From assembly GCA_012270065.1 (NCBI GenBank), contig JAAXJB010000032.1:1-60388 (forward strand): 60,388 nucleotides of DNA, given 5' to 3'. The translations under genes were made by a program, and so were the position numbers. The notes beneath the pieces are model-generated. The model worked only from the letters and a program-made list of their open reading frames with translations, did not search any database and was not told the DNA's origin. The DNA is from Rubripirellula sp. Lineage in GTDB: Bacteria > Planctomycetota > Planctomycetia > Pirellulales > Pirellulaceae. Shown here piece by piece: positions 1 through 7,897 of this stretch. Numbering within the stretch: the first letter of the stretch is position 1; each line of letters begins with the position of its first letter.

Positions 1-1
1 T

Positions 2-1693
2 GCTTCTCTTGAGTCGACTTACCAGGTGGAGGTTTCGGACGGTCAGCTGACGCTGCTGTTTGACACATCCAAGAATGCCCCGATTCAGGCCTTGAGAATT
101 GCGGATGCTGGATCATCCGTTCTGGTCAACATGGGAAGTGGTCAGATCGTAGAGGGAGGTGCTACCGATTCCTACAGCTTGGCGCTGAGTGATTTGCCAA
201 CGGGTAATGTTGAAGTCACGATTACGGCAGATGCAGAATCGGAGGTCAGTGTTGACGGTGTGAATTTTGCGTCTTCTGCGATCGTAACGTTCAGTGAGAC
301 AAATGGCACAACACCCCAGGAAGTGACAGTTCGGGCAGTGGATGACGCAGACGTAGAAGGAACCCATTCCAGTACGATCTCGCATGTAATCAGTTCGACT
401 GCAGATCCGAACAGTTTTCCAACGACGCTTGCGATTGACGATCTTGTATTGACAGTCATTGATAACGACAGCATCAACTTTGTGGCGAATTATCAGGACG
501 GGCCGAATGAGGGATTCTTTGACCCTGCATTGGGACAGCAGCGCCGTGATGCTCTGGAAGCAGCATTGGATGTCTGGGAAAGCTCGCTGATGGCTTCCTA
601 TGCCGGTGAAACAATTCATGTCGATGCAAAAATGGACCCTCAGAGTTCTGGTGTACTTGGTTCAGCAAGTTCACTCTCCTTCTGGAATGTTGCTGGCGTA
701 GGGGGAGCAGGGGCCGCTTTGGCGAATCACCTCGTTGGGGAAGATCTCAACACTGGTCAATCAGAAATTGGAATCACACTGAATTCGAATTTTGCAAGTT
801 GGTATTACGGCACTGATGCTTCCACACCATCAAACCAGTGGGATTTCATGACAGTTGTGATTCATGAAATCGGGCATGGTATGAATTACTTCTCCGGAAT
901 TCAGACCGATGGTAGCACTGGCTGGGGAAGCGGGATCTGGGGGATCTATGAGTCATTCCTTGAATTGGGCGATGGCACAAGGCTAACGACCATGGCAACG
1001 GATGCAGAGCGGGCAGCTGCCATCATCAGTGATGATTTGTATTGGGGAGGTGCTAATGCATCTGCTGCCAACTCGGATACTCGTGTGCGAATCTATGCTC
1101 CTGACCCGTTTGAGCCAGGTTCAAGCGTCAGTCATGTCAATCAGGCTGATTACGCTGGCATCGCGATCATGACCCCCGCGTTGGTCAATGGTGTTGCTGT
1201 GCACGGTCCTAATGCTTTTGAATTGGGAATGATGAAGGATATGGGCTGGACGATCACTGCCGGTGGTGGTTCATCTTCAATGGCGGGTGGCAATGGTGCG
1301 GCTTCGGCGACGTCTGATTCGCTTGCCAATGGTGGCGAGCTGAGCGGAGCAATGAATGAGATGAGGGCGGTAAGTTCCGAAGAGGTTGCTGCTGAGTACT
1401 CTCCGGATAACGCTCACGGGCAATTACGCTCCATTTGGGATGACGAGTCAATCTTGCATCCAATCGGGAGAGACGAGAATTCATCAACTTTACTATCTCA
1501 GGAAACCGAAAAAGCCTTGGCGGCGGGTTTTGATTACCCTGAACGAGCAGCCGATGACTTCTTTGATTTATTGGGAAAAATTGATGCAGAGAGGGAGACC
1601 GGTTCTGCAGATGAACCGAGTCTGGAACTCGATCCTCTTGCTGCCAATGAGCAATGTTTCAACTTTTCACGGAAGGTCGTCCGTAAGACATAG
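2..1693 (+). CDS. Secreted Calx-beta/HExxH metalloprotease-like protein, 5' end outside window
   Basis: The reading frame is already open at base 2, so the N-terminus lies to the left. The first ~150 visible residues look like a Calx-beta-type beta-sandwich (VEGG near the start, VTVRAVDDADVEG later, ending IDND), common in large exported proteins. A catalytic-type domain follows with HEIGHGMNYFSGI at 863-901. HExxH is the zinc-binding and catalytic motif of zincin proteases, but the astacin/matrixin third His is not at the usual place, so it fits the loose 'HELGHGL' group of secreted planctomycete proteins better. The C-terminus after a Gly/Ser linker looks disordered. Probably extracellular or envelope-bound; substrate unknown. 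Confidence 0.75.
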   Translation, partial: ASLESTYQVEVSDGQLTLLFDTSKNAPIQALRIADAGSSVLVNMGSGQIVEGGATDSYSLALSDLPTGNVEVTITADAESEVSVDGVNFASSAIVTFSETNGTTPQEVTVRAVDDADVEGTHSSTISHVISSTADPNSFPTTLAIDDLVLTVIDNDSINFVANYQDGPNEGFFDPALGQQRRDALEAALDVWESSLMASYAGETIHVDAKMDPQSSGVLGSASSLSFWNVAGVGGAGAALANHLVGEDLNTGQSEIGITLNSNFASWYYGTDASTPSNQWDFMTVVIHEIGHGMNYFSGIQTDGSTGWGSGIWGIYESFLELGDGTRLTTMATDAERAAAIISDDLYWGGANASAANSDTRVRIYAPDPFEPGSSVSHVNQADYAGIAIMTPALVNGVAVHGPNAFELGMMKDMGWTITAGGGSSSMAGGNGAASATSDSLANGGELSGAMNEMRAVSSEEVAAEYSPDNAHGQLRSIWDDESILHPIGRDENSSTLLSQETEKALAAGFDYPERAADDFFDLLGKIDAERETGSADEPSLELDPLAANEQCFNFSRKVVRKT

Positions 1694-2172
1694 TTTTCCT
1701 TGCCGAGCGATGTGGTTGTTGTTTGTCAGCATGAGCAATGAGGGCTCCGATCCTGACGCATCAGGTTCATCGTGTAAAAAGTCAATCCAGCAATTCGGCT
1801 GATCGCCAGTTCAAAGTGTTTTCACAGGAATGCACCTGAGGGAGATCATGGTGATCGGGGGCATTGAGAATCACTCGTTTCGCCCACATTTTTTGGTCTT
1901 CAGAGGCCGTGAACATCAACAGCAAAGCGGCTCTTGGGCTGTTCCTGAACCATGACGCGGCTGCCCGATGCTGCAAAGAAGGTCGGTTTTCCCCCGTGAG
2001 GCCTGATATTTTCTGGATTTCTGTTTTTGGGCCATCAATTCCTGTATTCCTGGTTGCCCGTTCGGTTTCACTGGACAGCAGTGTCGAATGAAGTCAGCAA
2101 ACAAGTACGGTCGACGAGTGGAGAAAAAACATCTAAAACATGCATCTCACAGACGGCGTTTCTGCCGTTGTT
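1694..2172. other. Intergenic, no gene recognised
   Basis: About 480 bases between the metalloprotease and tRNA-Ser. Short open frames exist on both strands but none has a recognisable domain or a convincing ribosome binding site. It must hold the promoter of the tRNA, which I cannot place confidently. Confidence 0.5.
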
Positions 2173-2259
2173 GGATGGGTGGCCGAGTGGTCGAAGGCAC
2201 CAGTCTTGAAAACTGGCGTACGTTTGCGCGTACCGTGGGTTCGAATCCCACTCCATCCG
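2173..2259 (+). tRNA. tRNA-Ser(UGA)
   Basis: An 87-nt cloverleaf. The acceptor stem GGATGGG pairs with TCCATCC (last pair G-T), with discriminator G at 2259. The anticodon arm CCAGT-CTTGAAA-ACTGG carries anticodon TGA at 2207-2209. A long variable arm (GTACG...CGTAC) marks the serine class, and the T arm is GTGGG-TTCGAAT-CCCAC. CCA is not encoded. It reads UCA and related serine codons. The uracil phosphoribosyltransferase gene begins about 40 bases downstream on the same strand. Confidence 0.95.
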
Positions 2260-2301
2260 CTGCTTTTTCGCTGGTACCCGTTTTTGCAGGATGGTGTGGC
2301 T

Positions 2302-2937
2302 GTGGGGCATGTCATTGAAATTCAGCACCCGCTGATTGAGCACCACCTGTGCACTGTGAGAGAGAAATCGACTCTTCCGAGCCATTTTCGTGCTGCGGTA
2401 AACCGACTCTCTGTTCTGGTTGGGGTGTATGCGACTGACGACCTTGCAGTTGAACCGGTATCGGTGCAGACGCCCCTTGCTCCGGCAGATTGCCACCAGG
2501 TGACCCAGCAAATTGCGTTGGTGCCGATTCTAAGAGCCGGTTTGGGCATGGTTGACCCGTTGCTCAACCTGTTGCCCGACGCGGCTGTCTGGCATTTGGG
2601 CTTGTATCGGAACGAAGAAACTGCCGAGCCGGTCGAGTATTACGATAAGCTTCCCAAGTCAGGAGCACCCAATACGGCTTTGGTGCTTGATCCCATGTTG
2701 GCAACCGGCGGGTCGATTGAATTGGCCGTGAGGCGATTGATGGAGTGGGGAGTTGAAGAAATACGAGTCCTCAGCATCATTGCCTCAAGAGATGGGGTGG
2801 AACGTGTGCAGCGGGATTTCCCCAAAGTCAAGCTTTACGTTGCAGCGATTGATCCCGTTCTGAATGAGCAGTCATACATTGTGCCCGGTCTGGGTGATGC
2901 AGGTGATCGAATTTTTGATACACCTCAGCCGGGCTAA
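2302..2937 (+). CDS. upp: Uracil phosphoribosyltransferase
   Basis: Converts uracil and PRPP to UMP in pyrimidine salvage; cytosolic. The translation begins VGHVIEIQHPLIEHHL, matching the family N-terminus (IxxVxHPLxxHxL). It has ILRAGLGMVDP and the PRPP-binding loop LVLDPMLATGGS, and ends with the uracil-binding YIVPGLGDAGDR region. About 211 residues, the usual length. The frame stays open back through the tRNA, so the start must be downstream of it. AGGA at 2288-2291 supports GTG at 2296 or 2302; I chose 2302 by alignment to the family N-terminus. It is followed after 41 bases by a nucleoside transporter, a natural functional partner. Confidence 0.9.
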   Translation: MGHVIEIQHPLIEHHLCTVREKSTLPSHFRAAVNRLSVLVGVYATDDLAVEPVSVQTPLAPADCHQVTQQIALVPILRAGLGMVDPLLNLLPDAAVWHLGLYRNEETAEPVEYYDKLPKSGAPNTALVLDPMLATGGSIELAVRRLMEWGVEEIRVLSIIASRDGVERVQRDFPKVKLYVAAIDPVLNEQSYIVPGLGDAGDRIFDTPQPG

Positions 2938-2978
2938 TCAGGTTTCCACTTCAAATCCATCCACCAGAGCAGGTAGGC

Positions 2979-4223
2979 ATGCAGGCACGTTTCATTTGTG
3001 TATTGGGCCTATTGATCTTCATTCTTCTGGCCTGGTCGATCAGCAGTGATCGACGACGCTTCCCGGTCAGAGTTGTGGTGGGTGGGCTATTTCTGCAGTT
3101 GTTGCTGGGGTTTCTTGTGCTGCGGACGTCTGCAGGCCGTATGGTCTTCGAGAAGATTGGTGATGTATTCACATCGGTTCTCGATACGGTTAAAGAAGGC
3201 AGTGGGTTTTTGTTCGGCGCTGGCGGTGATGAATCATTGCTGGGCACTTTCGCGTTTGGTGTTTTACCGACTGTGATCTTCTTCTCTTCGCTGATGAGCA
3301 TTCTCTATCATCTGGGGGTGATGCAGCGGGTGGTGTGGGGAATGGCATGGGTGATGCGATTTACACTCGGCACAAGTGGCGCTGAAACGCTTTCGGCTGC
3401 AGCCAATGTTTTCGTCGGTCACACAGAAGCGCCTTTGGTGGTCCGCCCCTACCTGTCAAAAATGACACGCAGTGAACTCTGTGCCATGATGACCGGCGGG
3501 TTCGCGACCGTGACTGGTGGTTTACTGGGAGTCTACGCTGGCATGGGAATTGATATTTCCCATCTGCTGACAGCTTCTGTCATCAGTGCACCTGCTGCAC
3601 TGTTGATCGCCAAAGTCATGGTGCCAGAAACGGAACCTGAGAAAGTATCGGCTGAAATGAAGCTGTCTTCCTCATCCGAGCATGTCAATTTGATTGCAGC
3701 AGCTGTTGAGGGTGCCAGTGATGGATTGAAGCTGGCGATGAATGTTGGTGCGATGCTCATCGCATTCCTGGCGTTGCTCGCTCTCGTGGATCTGATTTTG
3801 GGTTTTGTTTCCCAACAAATCGGCTTTGTCGATACAGCGGGTGACCCGCGATTAACACTGGGGCTGATTCTGGGGTATTTATGCTGGCCCATGGCATGGC
3901 TGATGGGAATACCGGCCGGAGAGTGTCTTGAAGCCGGCAGGTTGATAGGACTCAAGACTGTCGCCAACGAGTTCATCGCTTATGACGCTTTGGGTAAAGC
4001 CGAGGTTGGCGTCGGAAAGACGATCAGTGAGCGAACAGCGATCGTCATGACCTATGCTCTGGCTGGATTCAGTAATTTTGGAGCGATCGGAATCCAAGTG
4101 GGCGGAATTGGCGGTTTGGAACCGGCACGCAAGAAAGATCTGGCCCAACTGGGTTTACGTGCCATGTTCGGAGGCCTGTTGGCCTGCTGCATGACAGGTG
4201 CGATCGCTGGACTTTTGTTGTAG
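2979..4223 (+). CDS. Concentrative nucleoside transporter (CNT/NupC family)
   Basis: Imports nucleosides across the inner membrane by ion symport. It has 414 residues with about ten hydrophobic segments, the family length. The order is an N-terminal CNT domain (residues ~10-85), a gate-type region (SGAETLSAAANVFVGHTEAPL, the signature NxFxGxTEAP around residues 130-150), and a C-terminal domain with NEFIAYDAL and ALAGFSNFGAIGIQVGG near the end. Both hairpin motifs carrying nucleoside- and sodium-binding residues are present. The ATG follows an AGGTAGG-type ribosome site. It probably forms an operon with upp, so imported nucleosides and uracil feed salvage. Confidence 0.92.
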   Translation: MQARFICVLGLLIFILLAWSISSDRRRFPVRVVVGGLFLQLLLGFLVLRTSAGRMVFEKIGDVFTSVLDTVKEGSGFLFGAGGDESLLGTFAFGVLPTVIFFSSLMSILYHLGVMQRVVWGMAWVMRFTLGTSGAETLSAAANVFVGHTEAPLVVRPYLSKMTRSELCAMMTGGFATVTGGLLGVYAGMGIDISHLLTASVISAPAALLIAKVMVPETEPEKVSAEMKLSSSSEHVNLIAAAVEGASDGLKLAMNVGAMLIAFLALLALVDLILGFVSQQIGFVDTAGDPRLTLGLILGYLCWPMAWLMGIPAGECLEAGRLIGLKTVANEFIAYDALGKAEVGVGKTISERTAIVMTYALAGFSNFGAIGIQVGGIGGLEPARKKDLAQLGLRAMFGGLLACCMTGAIAGLLL

Positions 4224-4404
4224 AGCGTTGCGTGTAGCGAAAACCCAGTCGGTCGGATTCTCATCGCCTTGAATAGGAGGCCGACGTTCTGCGTTGTTGA
4301 ATCGCAGGCTTGCTCAAATTACCCACGCTTCGGGCGTCATCCACCCGAGATGTTGACGCCATCTGTTGCAACCAGGGTCTGATCGAACGCCAATCAATCG
4401 GCAA

Positions 4405-5721
4405 TTAGCGTTTTTCGATCGGAATGAAATCACGTTCGGTGCTGCCGGTATAGACCTGACGGGGGCGATTGATTCGCGTTGCCGGGTTGCTGTGCATCTC
4501 GCTCCAGTGAGCGATCCAGCCAGGCAAGCGTCCTATTGCGAACAGGACTGTGAACATCTGAATTGGAATTCCAAGAGCACGGTAAATCACTCCTGAATAA
4601 AAATCCACATTGGGGTAGAGCTTGCGTTCGATGAAGTACTCATCCTTCAGTGCGACCTCTTCCAGTTTCTGTGCGACCTCGAAGAGTGGGTCATCAAGAT
4701 CGAGCTTTGCCAGCAGTTTATCGCAACTGGCCCGGATGATCTTTGCTCGGGGATCGAAGTTCTTGTAGACGCGGTGACCAAAGCCCATCAAGCGGAAGCC
4801 GTTTTCCTTGTCCTTGGCCATGTCGACGTATTTCTGGACGTTGCCGCCGTCTTTGGCGATTGTGTCAAGCATGTTGACACATGCCTCGTTGGCTCCCCCG
4901 TGAAGCGGTCCCCAGAGAGCGCCAATCCCGGCTGAAATAGATGCGAATAGATTCGCGTTGCTACTGCCGACCATTCTCACTGTTGATGTGCTGCAATTCT
5001 GCTCATGATCCGCATGGACAATCAGTAGCAGGTTCAACGCCTCGGCGAAATCCGGGTCAACCAGATACTCGTGAGCAGGCGTGGCGAACATCATGTGCAG
5101 GAAGTTTTCGCAGTAGCTCAGTTCGTTATTGGGGTAGATGAACGGTTGCCCCATCGATTTTTTATAACTGTACGCTGCAATCGTTGGCAGCTTGGCCAGG
5201 AGCCGATAAATGGAGATTTCAACCTGAGCCTGGTCATGCACATCCATTGCGTCCTGGTAGAAGGTTGACAGTGCACCAACCACGCTGCTCAGGATTGCCA
5301 TGGGGTGAGCATCACGCGGGAATCCGTTGTAGAACGAACGCATGTCCTCGTGGATCATGGTGTGTTCGCGAATTCCGACACGAAAATCCTCTGCCTGTTT
5401 GACGTTAGGCAGTTCACCGTTGATCAACAGGTAAGCCGTTTCGATAAAGTCGGATTTCGCTGCCAATTCTTCGATCGGGTAGCCGCGATACCGCAGGATT
5501 CCTTTTTCGCCATTGAGAAATGTGATGGCACTGCGTGTGCTGCCTGTATTCACGAAACCTTCATCAAGCGTGATCAGCCCGGTCTGCCCCCGGAGACGGC
5601 TGATGTCAATGGCCTTCTCGCCCTCACTGCCCTCGACGACGGGCAAATCGAACTCCTGGCCGTCATAGGCCACCTTGACTGTATCGGCTTCTCGGACTTC
5701 AAGGTTTGATGTGGGGTTCAT
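4405..5721 (-). CDS. gltA: Citrate synthase
   Basis: Condenses oxaloacetate and acetyl-CoA to citrate, the entry step of the TCA cycle. It has 438 residues, close to the E. coli enzyme. Visible signatures are the N-terminal GxxTLDEGFVNTGS (hexameric type II-like form), catalytic His in LWGPLHGGANEA, second His in GFGHRVYKNFDPRA, and Asp in NVDFYSGVIYRALG. The frame extends 35 codons upstream, but ATG at 5721 is preceded by GGAA at good spacing and starts where family members do. Single gene, with about 270 bases of upstream DNA before the next gene. Confidence 0.95.
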   Translation of the reverse strand: MNPTSNLEVREADTVKVAYDGQEFDLPVVEGSEGEKAIDISRLRGQTGLITLDEGFVNTGSTRSAITFLNGEKGILRYRGYPIEELAAKSDFIETAYLLINGELPNVKQAEDFRVGIREHTMIHEDMRSFYNGFPRDAHPMAILSSVVGALSTFYQDAMDVHDQAQVEISIYRLLAKLPTIAAYSYKKSMGQPFIYPNNELSYCENFLHMMFATPAHEYLVDPDFAEALNLLLIVHADHEQNCSTSTVRMVGSSNANLFASISAGIGALWGPLHGGANEACVNMLDTIAKDGGNVQKYVDMAKDKENGFRLMGFGHRVYKNFDPRAKIIRASCDKLLAKLDLDDPLFEVAQKLEEVALKDEYFIERKLYPNVDFYSGVIYRALGIPIQMFTVLFAIGRLPGWIAHWSEMHSNPATRINRPRQVYTGSTERDFIPIEKR

Positions 5722-5990
5722 CGGCAATTCCAAAGTAAAATCAGGCTTCTTCAACAACATTTCCGAGCGTTTTCCGGGAGTCGGAGCATGTTGTACAGGC
5801 TTTGGGACAACGTCCAGTCTGTGCACAGCAGTTTAGCGGTGTGTAAACCTTCGGACAATCAGACGTACCCACGCATTACAGCCGTTTCACAGGGTTAATT
5901 GTCGTTTCATGGCAGGAATTATCGGTGAACCCGACCGCCGTTTTGCTGCTGGGCTGCCGAGTTGAGCCGGCTTTACCAGAAGCAGCAGGC

Positions 5991-7280
5991 TCAGCCCGCC
6001 TTTTGATCCTGCTCATCCGTTCGTTGGATCCGCATGGATTCAATTTTTCTCGTGCTGGCCTTGAGAATTTCAATTTCAGTGTTTTCGATGACCAATCGTT
6101 CTCCAGTTTTGGGGATTGCACCAATGTGGAACAGTACATAACCAGCGATCGTTTCGTAATCGTCGCTTTCCGGGAGCTCCCAGTCGGTCATTTCGTTCAG
6201 ATCATCCATCATCACTCGACCGTCGACTTCGACAGTATTCAGATCGATAACCTCGATACCAAATTCTTCGTCTTCATCAGATTCATCAACGATCTCCCCT
6301 ACGATTTCTTCGAGCACATCCTCGATGGTCACAACTCCCGCGGTTTGCCGGAATTCGTCGATCACGATAGCCATGTGGCTTCGACTGTGCAGAAATTCCC
6401 GAAGAATGATTTCCACCGAGCGGTCAATCGGCACCGTCCATGCGCGTCGGCATATTTCACGCAGGGATTGATCGGGGATTGTCTGGCTGGACAGGTACGG
6501 CAGCAGATCCTTCACGTAAAGAATGCCAATCACGTGGTCCAACGTTCCCTCGTAGACCGGGAAGCGTGTTCTACCAGCCTCAACGACTCTCGCCAGCGTC
6601 TGCGTCCAGTCGGTGGTGACATCAATGGCGTCGACGTCGCTTCGGGGAGTCATGATGTGGCCTACGGTATCTTCGTGCAGAGTCATCACCCCTTGGATCA
6701 TTTCTCTCACACCGGGCCCGAAAAAACCCTCTCGGGTTCCTGCTGTCACGATGGTGCGTATTTCATCTTCCAGTAATTCGACTTCTTCATCTTCTTTTTC
6801 TGCGGTGCCTGTCAGTCGGCGAGTCACCAATTCAACCAGTTGGGCAGGTGCGGAGAAGGGACTCATGAGTATTGAAAGGCTCCGCCAGAACGGCCATGTG
6901 TGGTAGAGCACTTGCGTGGAGGCAAAGCGTGTGACAGCGGCAGGCAGCCATACGTGTACCATCATCATCAGCACGCTTGCCAACACTCCCCACAGGATCA
7001 GGCGACTTGGCGAGGGGCCTATCCTGTCGATGAAAATGGCCGCTGTACCAGTGATCAGAAAGAGCACTGTCCCCATGAGACGCAGGTATTCACTGCCTCG
7101 AATCGCAGCGTCCTGATTATCAAGCACAGCACCAAAGCGTTCGCGGTTTTTTTTCAATCGGCAGTAAGCTTCCAGTGGTCGTCCCGCGAAACGATCGAGT
7201 AATTCGCCGCCCAAACCACCGACACTACTCAAGACGAAGCCAATGAGTGAAATCGTTCCCCAGATCCACGGGTTGTTCAC
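5991..7280 (-). CDS. CNNM/CorC-HlyC family membrane protein with CBS domains
   Basis: A 429-residue membrane protein. Residues ~1-125 hold hydrophobic segments of the CNNM (DUF21) type. Next comes a CBS pair (about 205-325, including HIMTPRSDVDAI and GVVTIEDVLEEIVGEIVDE) and a C-terminal CorC_HlyC domain (about 345-425, with ETIAGYVLFHIGAIPKTGE). The family is linked to magnesium/cobalt efflux and is often annotated as hemolysin; the actual substrate here is unproven. The GTG start overlaps the ybeY stop (GTGA), indicating translational coupling in the phoH-pgpH-ybeY-corC order seen in many bacteria. Confidence 0.88.
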   Translation of the reverse strand: MNNPWIWGTISLIGFVLSSVGGLGGELLDRFAGRPLEAYCRLKKNRERFGAVLDNQDAAIRGSEYLRLMGTVLFLITGTAAIFIDRIGPSPSRLILWGVLASVLMMMVHVWLPAAVTRFASTQVLYHTWPFWRSLSILMSPFSAPAQLVELVTRRLTGTAEKEDEEVELLEDEIRTIVTAGTREGFFGPGVREMIQGVMTLHEDTVGHIMTPRSDVDAIDVTTDWTQTLARVVEAGRTRFPVYEGTLDHVIGILYVKDLLPYLSSQTIPDQSLREICRRAWTVPIDRSVEIILREFLHSRSHMAIVIDEFRQTAGVVTIEDVLEEIVGEIVDESDEDEEFGIEVIDLNTVEVDGRVMMDDLNEMTDWELPESDDYETIAGYVLFHIGAIPKTGERLVIENTEIEILKASTRKIESMRIQRTDEQDQKAG

Positions 7281-7897
7281 GATCTGTCCTCCGGTTTCTG
7301 GTGGGAATCCTGATGCGGAGCACTTTCCTGCTGCGTTTTTCCTTCGGCTTCTTTGGGAGGCGTGTCTGTTTCGTTCCTGTGGTTTTCCATTTGCAAGCCG
7401 TCAGCTGCATAGCGATCAATATCACCTACACCAAGCTGCAGCATGACCGCACGTTCGGCTGAACGCATCAACTGGCGGTCGTCCGTATTCAGATCATCCA
7501 TGCCTGTCAGATGCAGTGTTCCGTGGACGACATACAGCAGGATTTCATTCTCAAATGGCCAGCCAAGTTCATTTGCCCGTTCTGTGGCGGTGTCGACACT
7601 TACGACCAGTTCCCCCTCAATCCGGCGTTCGCGTGCTGAGTAGGGAAAGCTGATGACGTCGGTCGGGTAGTCGTGTCCCAGGAATTCACGGTTGAGCTGA
7701 TGGATTGCCTGGTCGGTCGTGACACGGATCCCAATCTCACCCTCATCAAAGTTGCGATGTGAAGCTGCGGCAAGACAGCCAGCACGCAATTGCTGGTGGT
7801 TCACACGACACGTCACGTTTTCGTCGACAATGATTTCGATATTCAGCAAGGTCGTCTGCCCGGCCCTAGGCCGTTTGTTGTCCGGGGTATTTGACAC
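7277..7897 (-). CDS. ybeY: Endoribonuclease YbeY (rRNA maturation factor)
   Basis: A metal-dependent RNase acting in 16S rRNA 3'-end maturation and ribosome quality control. About 206 residues, with the family core (LNREFLGHDYPTDVISFPY, then GELVVSVDTA) and the metal site HGTLHLTGMDD. The usual H-x3-H-x5-H has Asp in place of the third His. A Pro/Thr/Glu/Lys-rich tail of ~40 residues follows the core. The given GTG start overlaps pgpH by 32 bases; a TTG at 7849 would be non-overlapping and is a real alternative. It sits between pgpH and the CorC gene as in many genomes. Confidence 0.9.
   Translation of the reverse strand: MSNTPDNKRPRAGQTTLLNIEIIVDENVTCRVNHQQLRAGCLAAASHRNFDEGEIGIRVTTDQAIHQLNREFLGHDYPTDVISFPYSARERRIEGELVVSVDTATERANELGWPFENEILLYVVHGTLHLTGMDDLNTDDRQLMRSAERAVMLQLGVGDIDRYAADGLQMENHRNETDTPPKEAEGKTQQESAPHQDSHQKPEDRS

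Noticed and set aside
2140-2301. upp starting at 2140, inside or before the tRNA
   Set aside because: That N-terminus would be the translated tRNA gene; family alignment and the AGGA site put the start at 2296-2302.
5925-6776. 283-codon plus-strand frame opposite the CorC-like gene
   Set aside because: It is antisense to a gene with clear CBS and CorC_HlyC motifs and has no recognisable domain or ribosome site.
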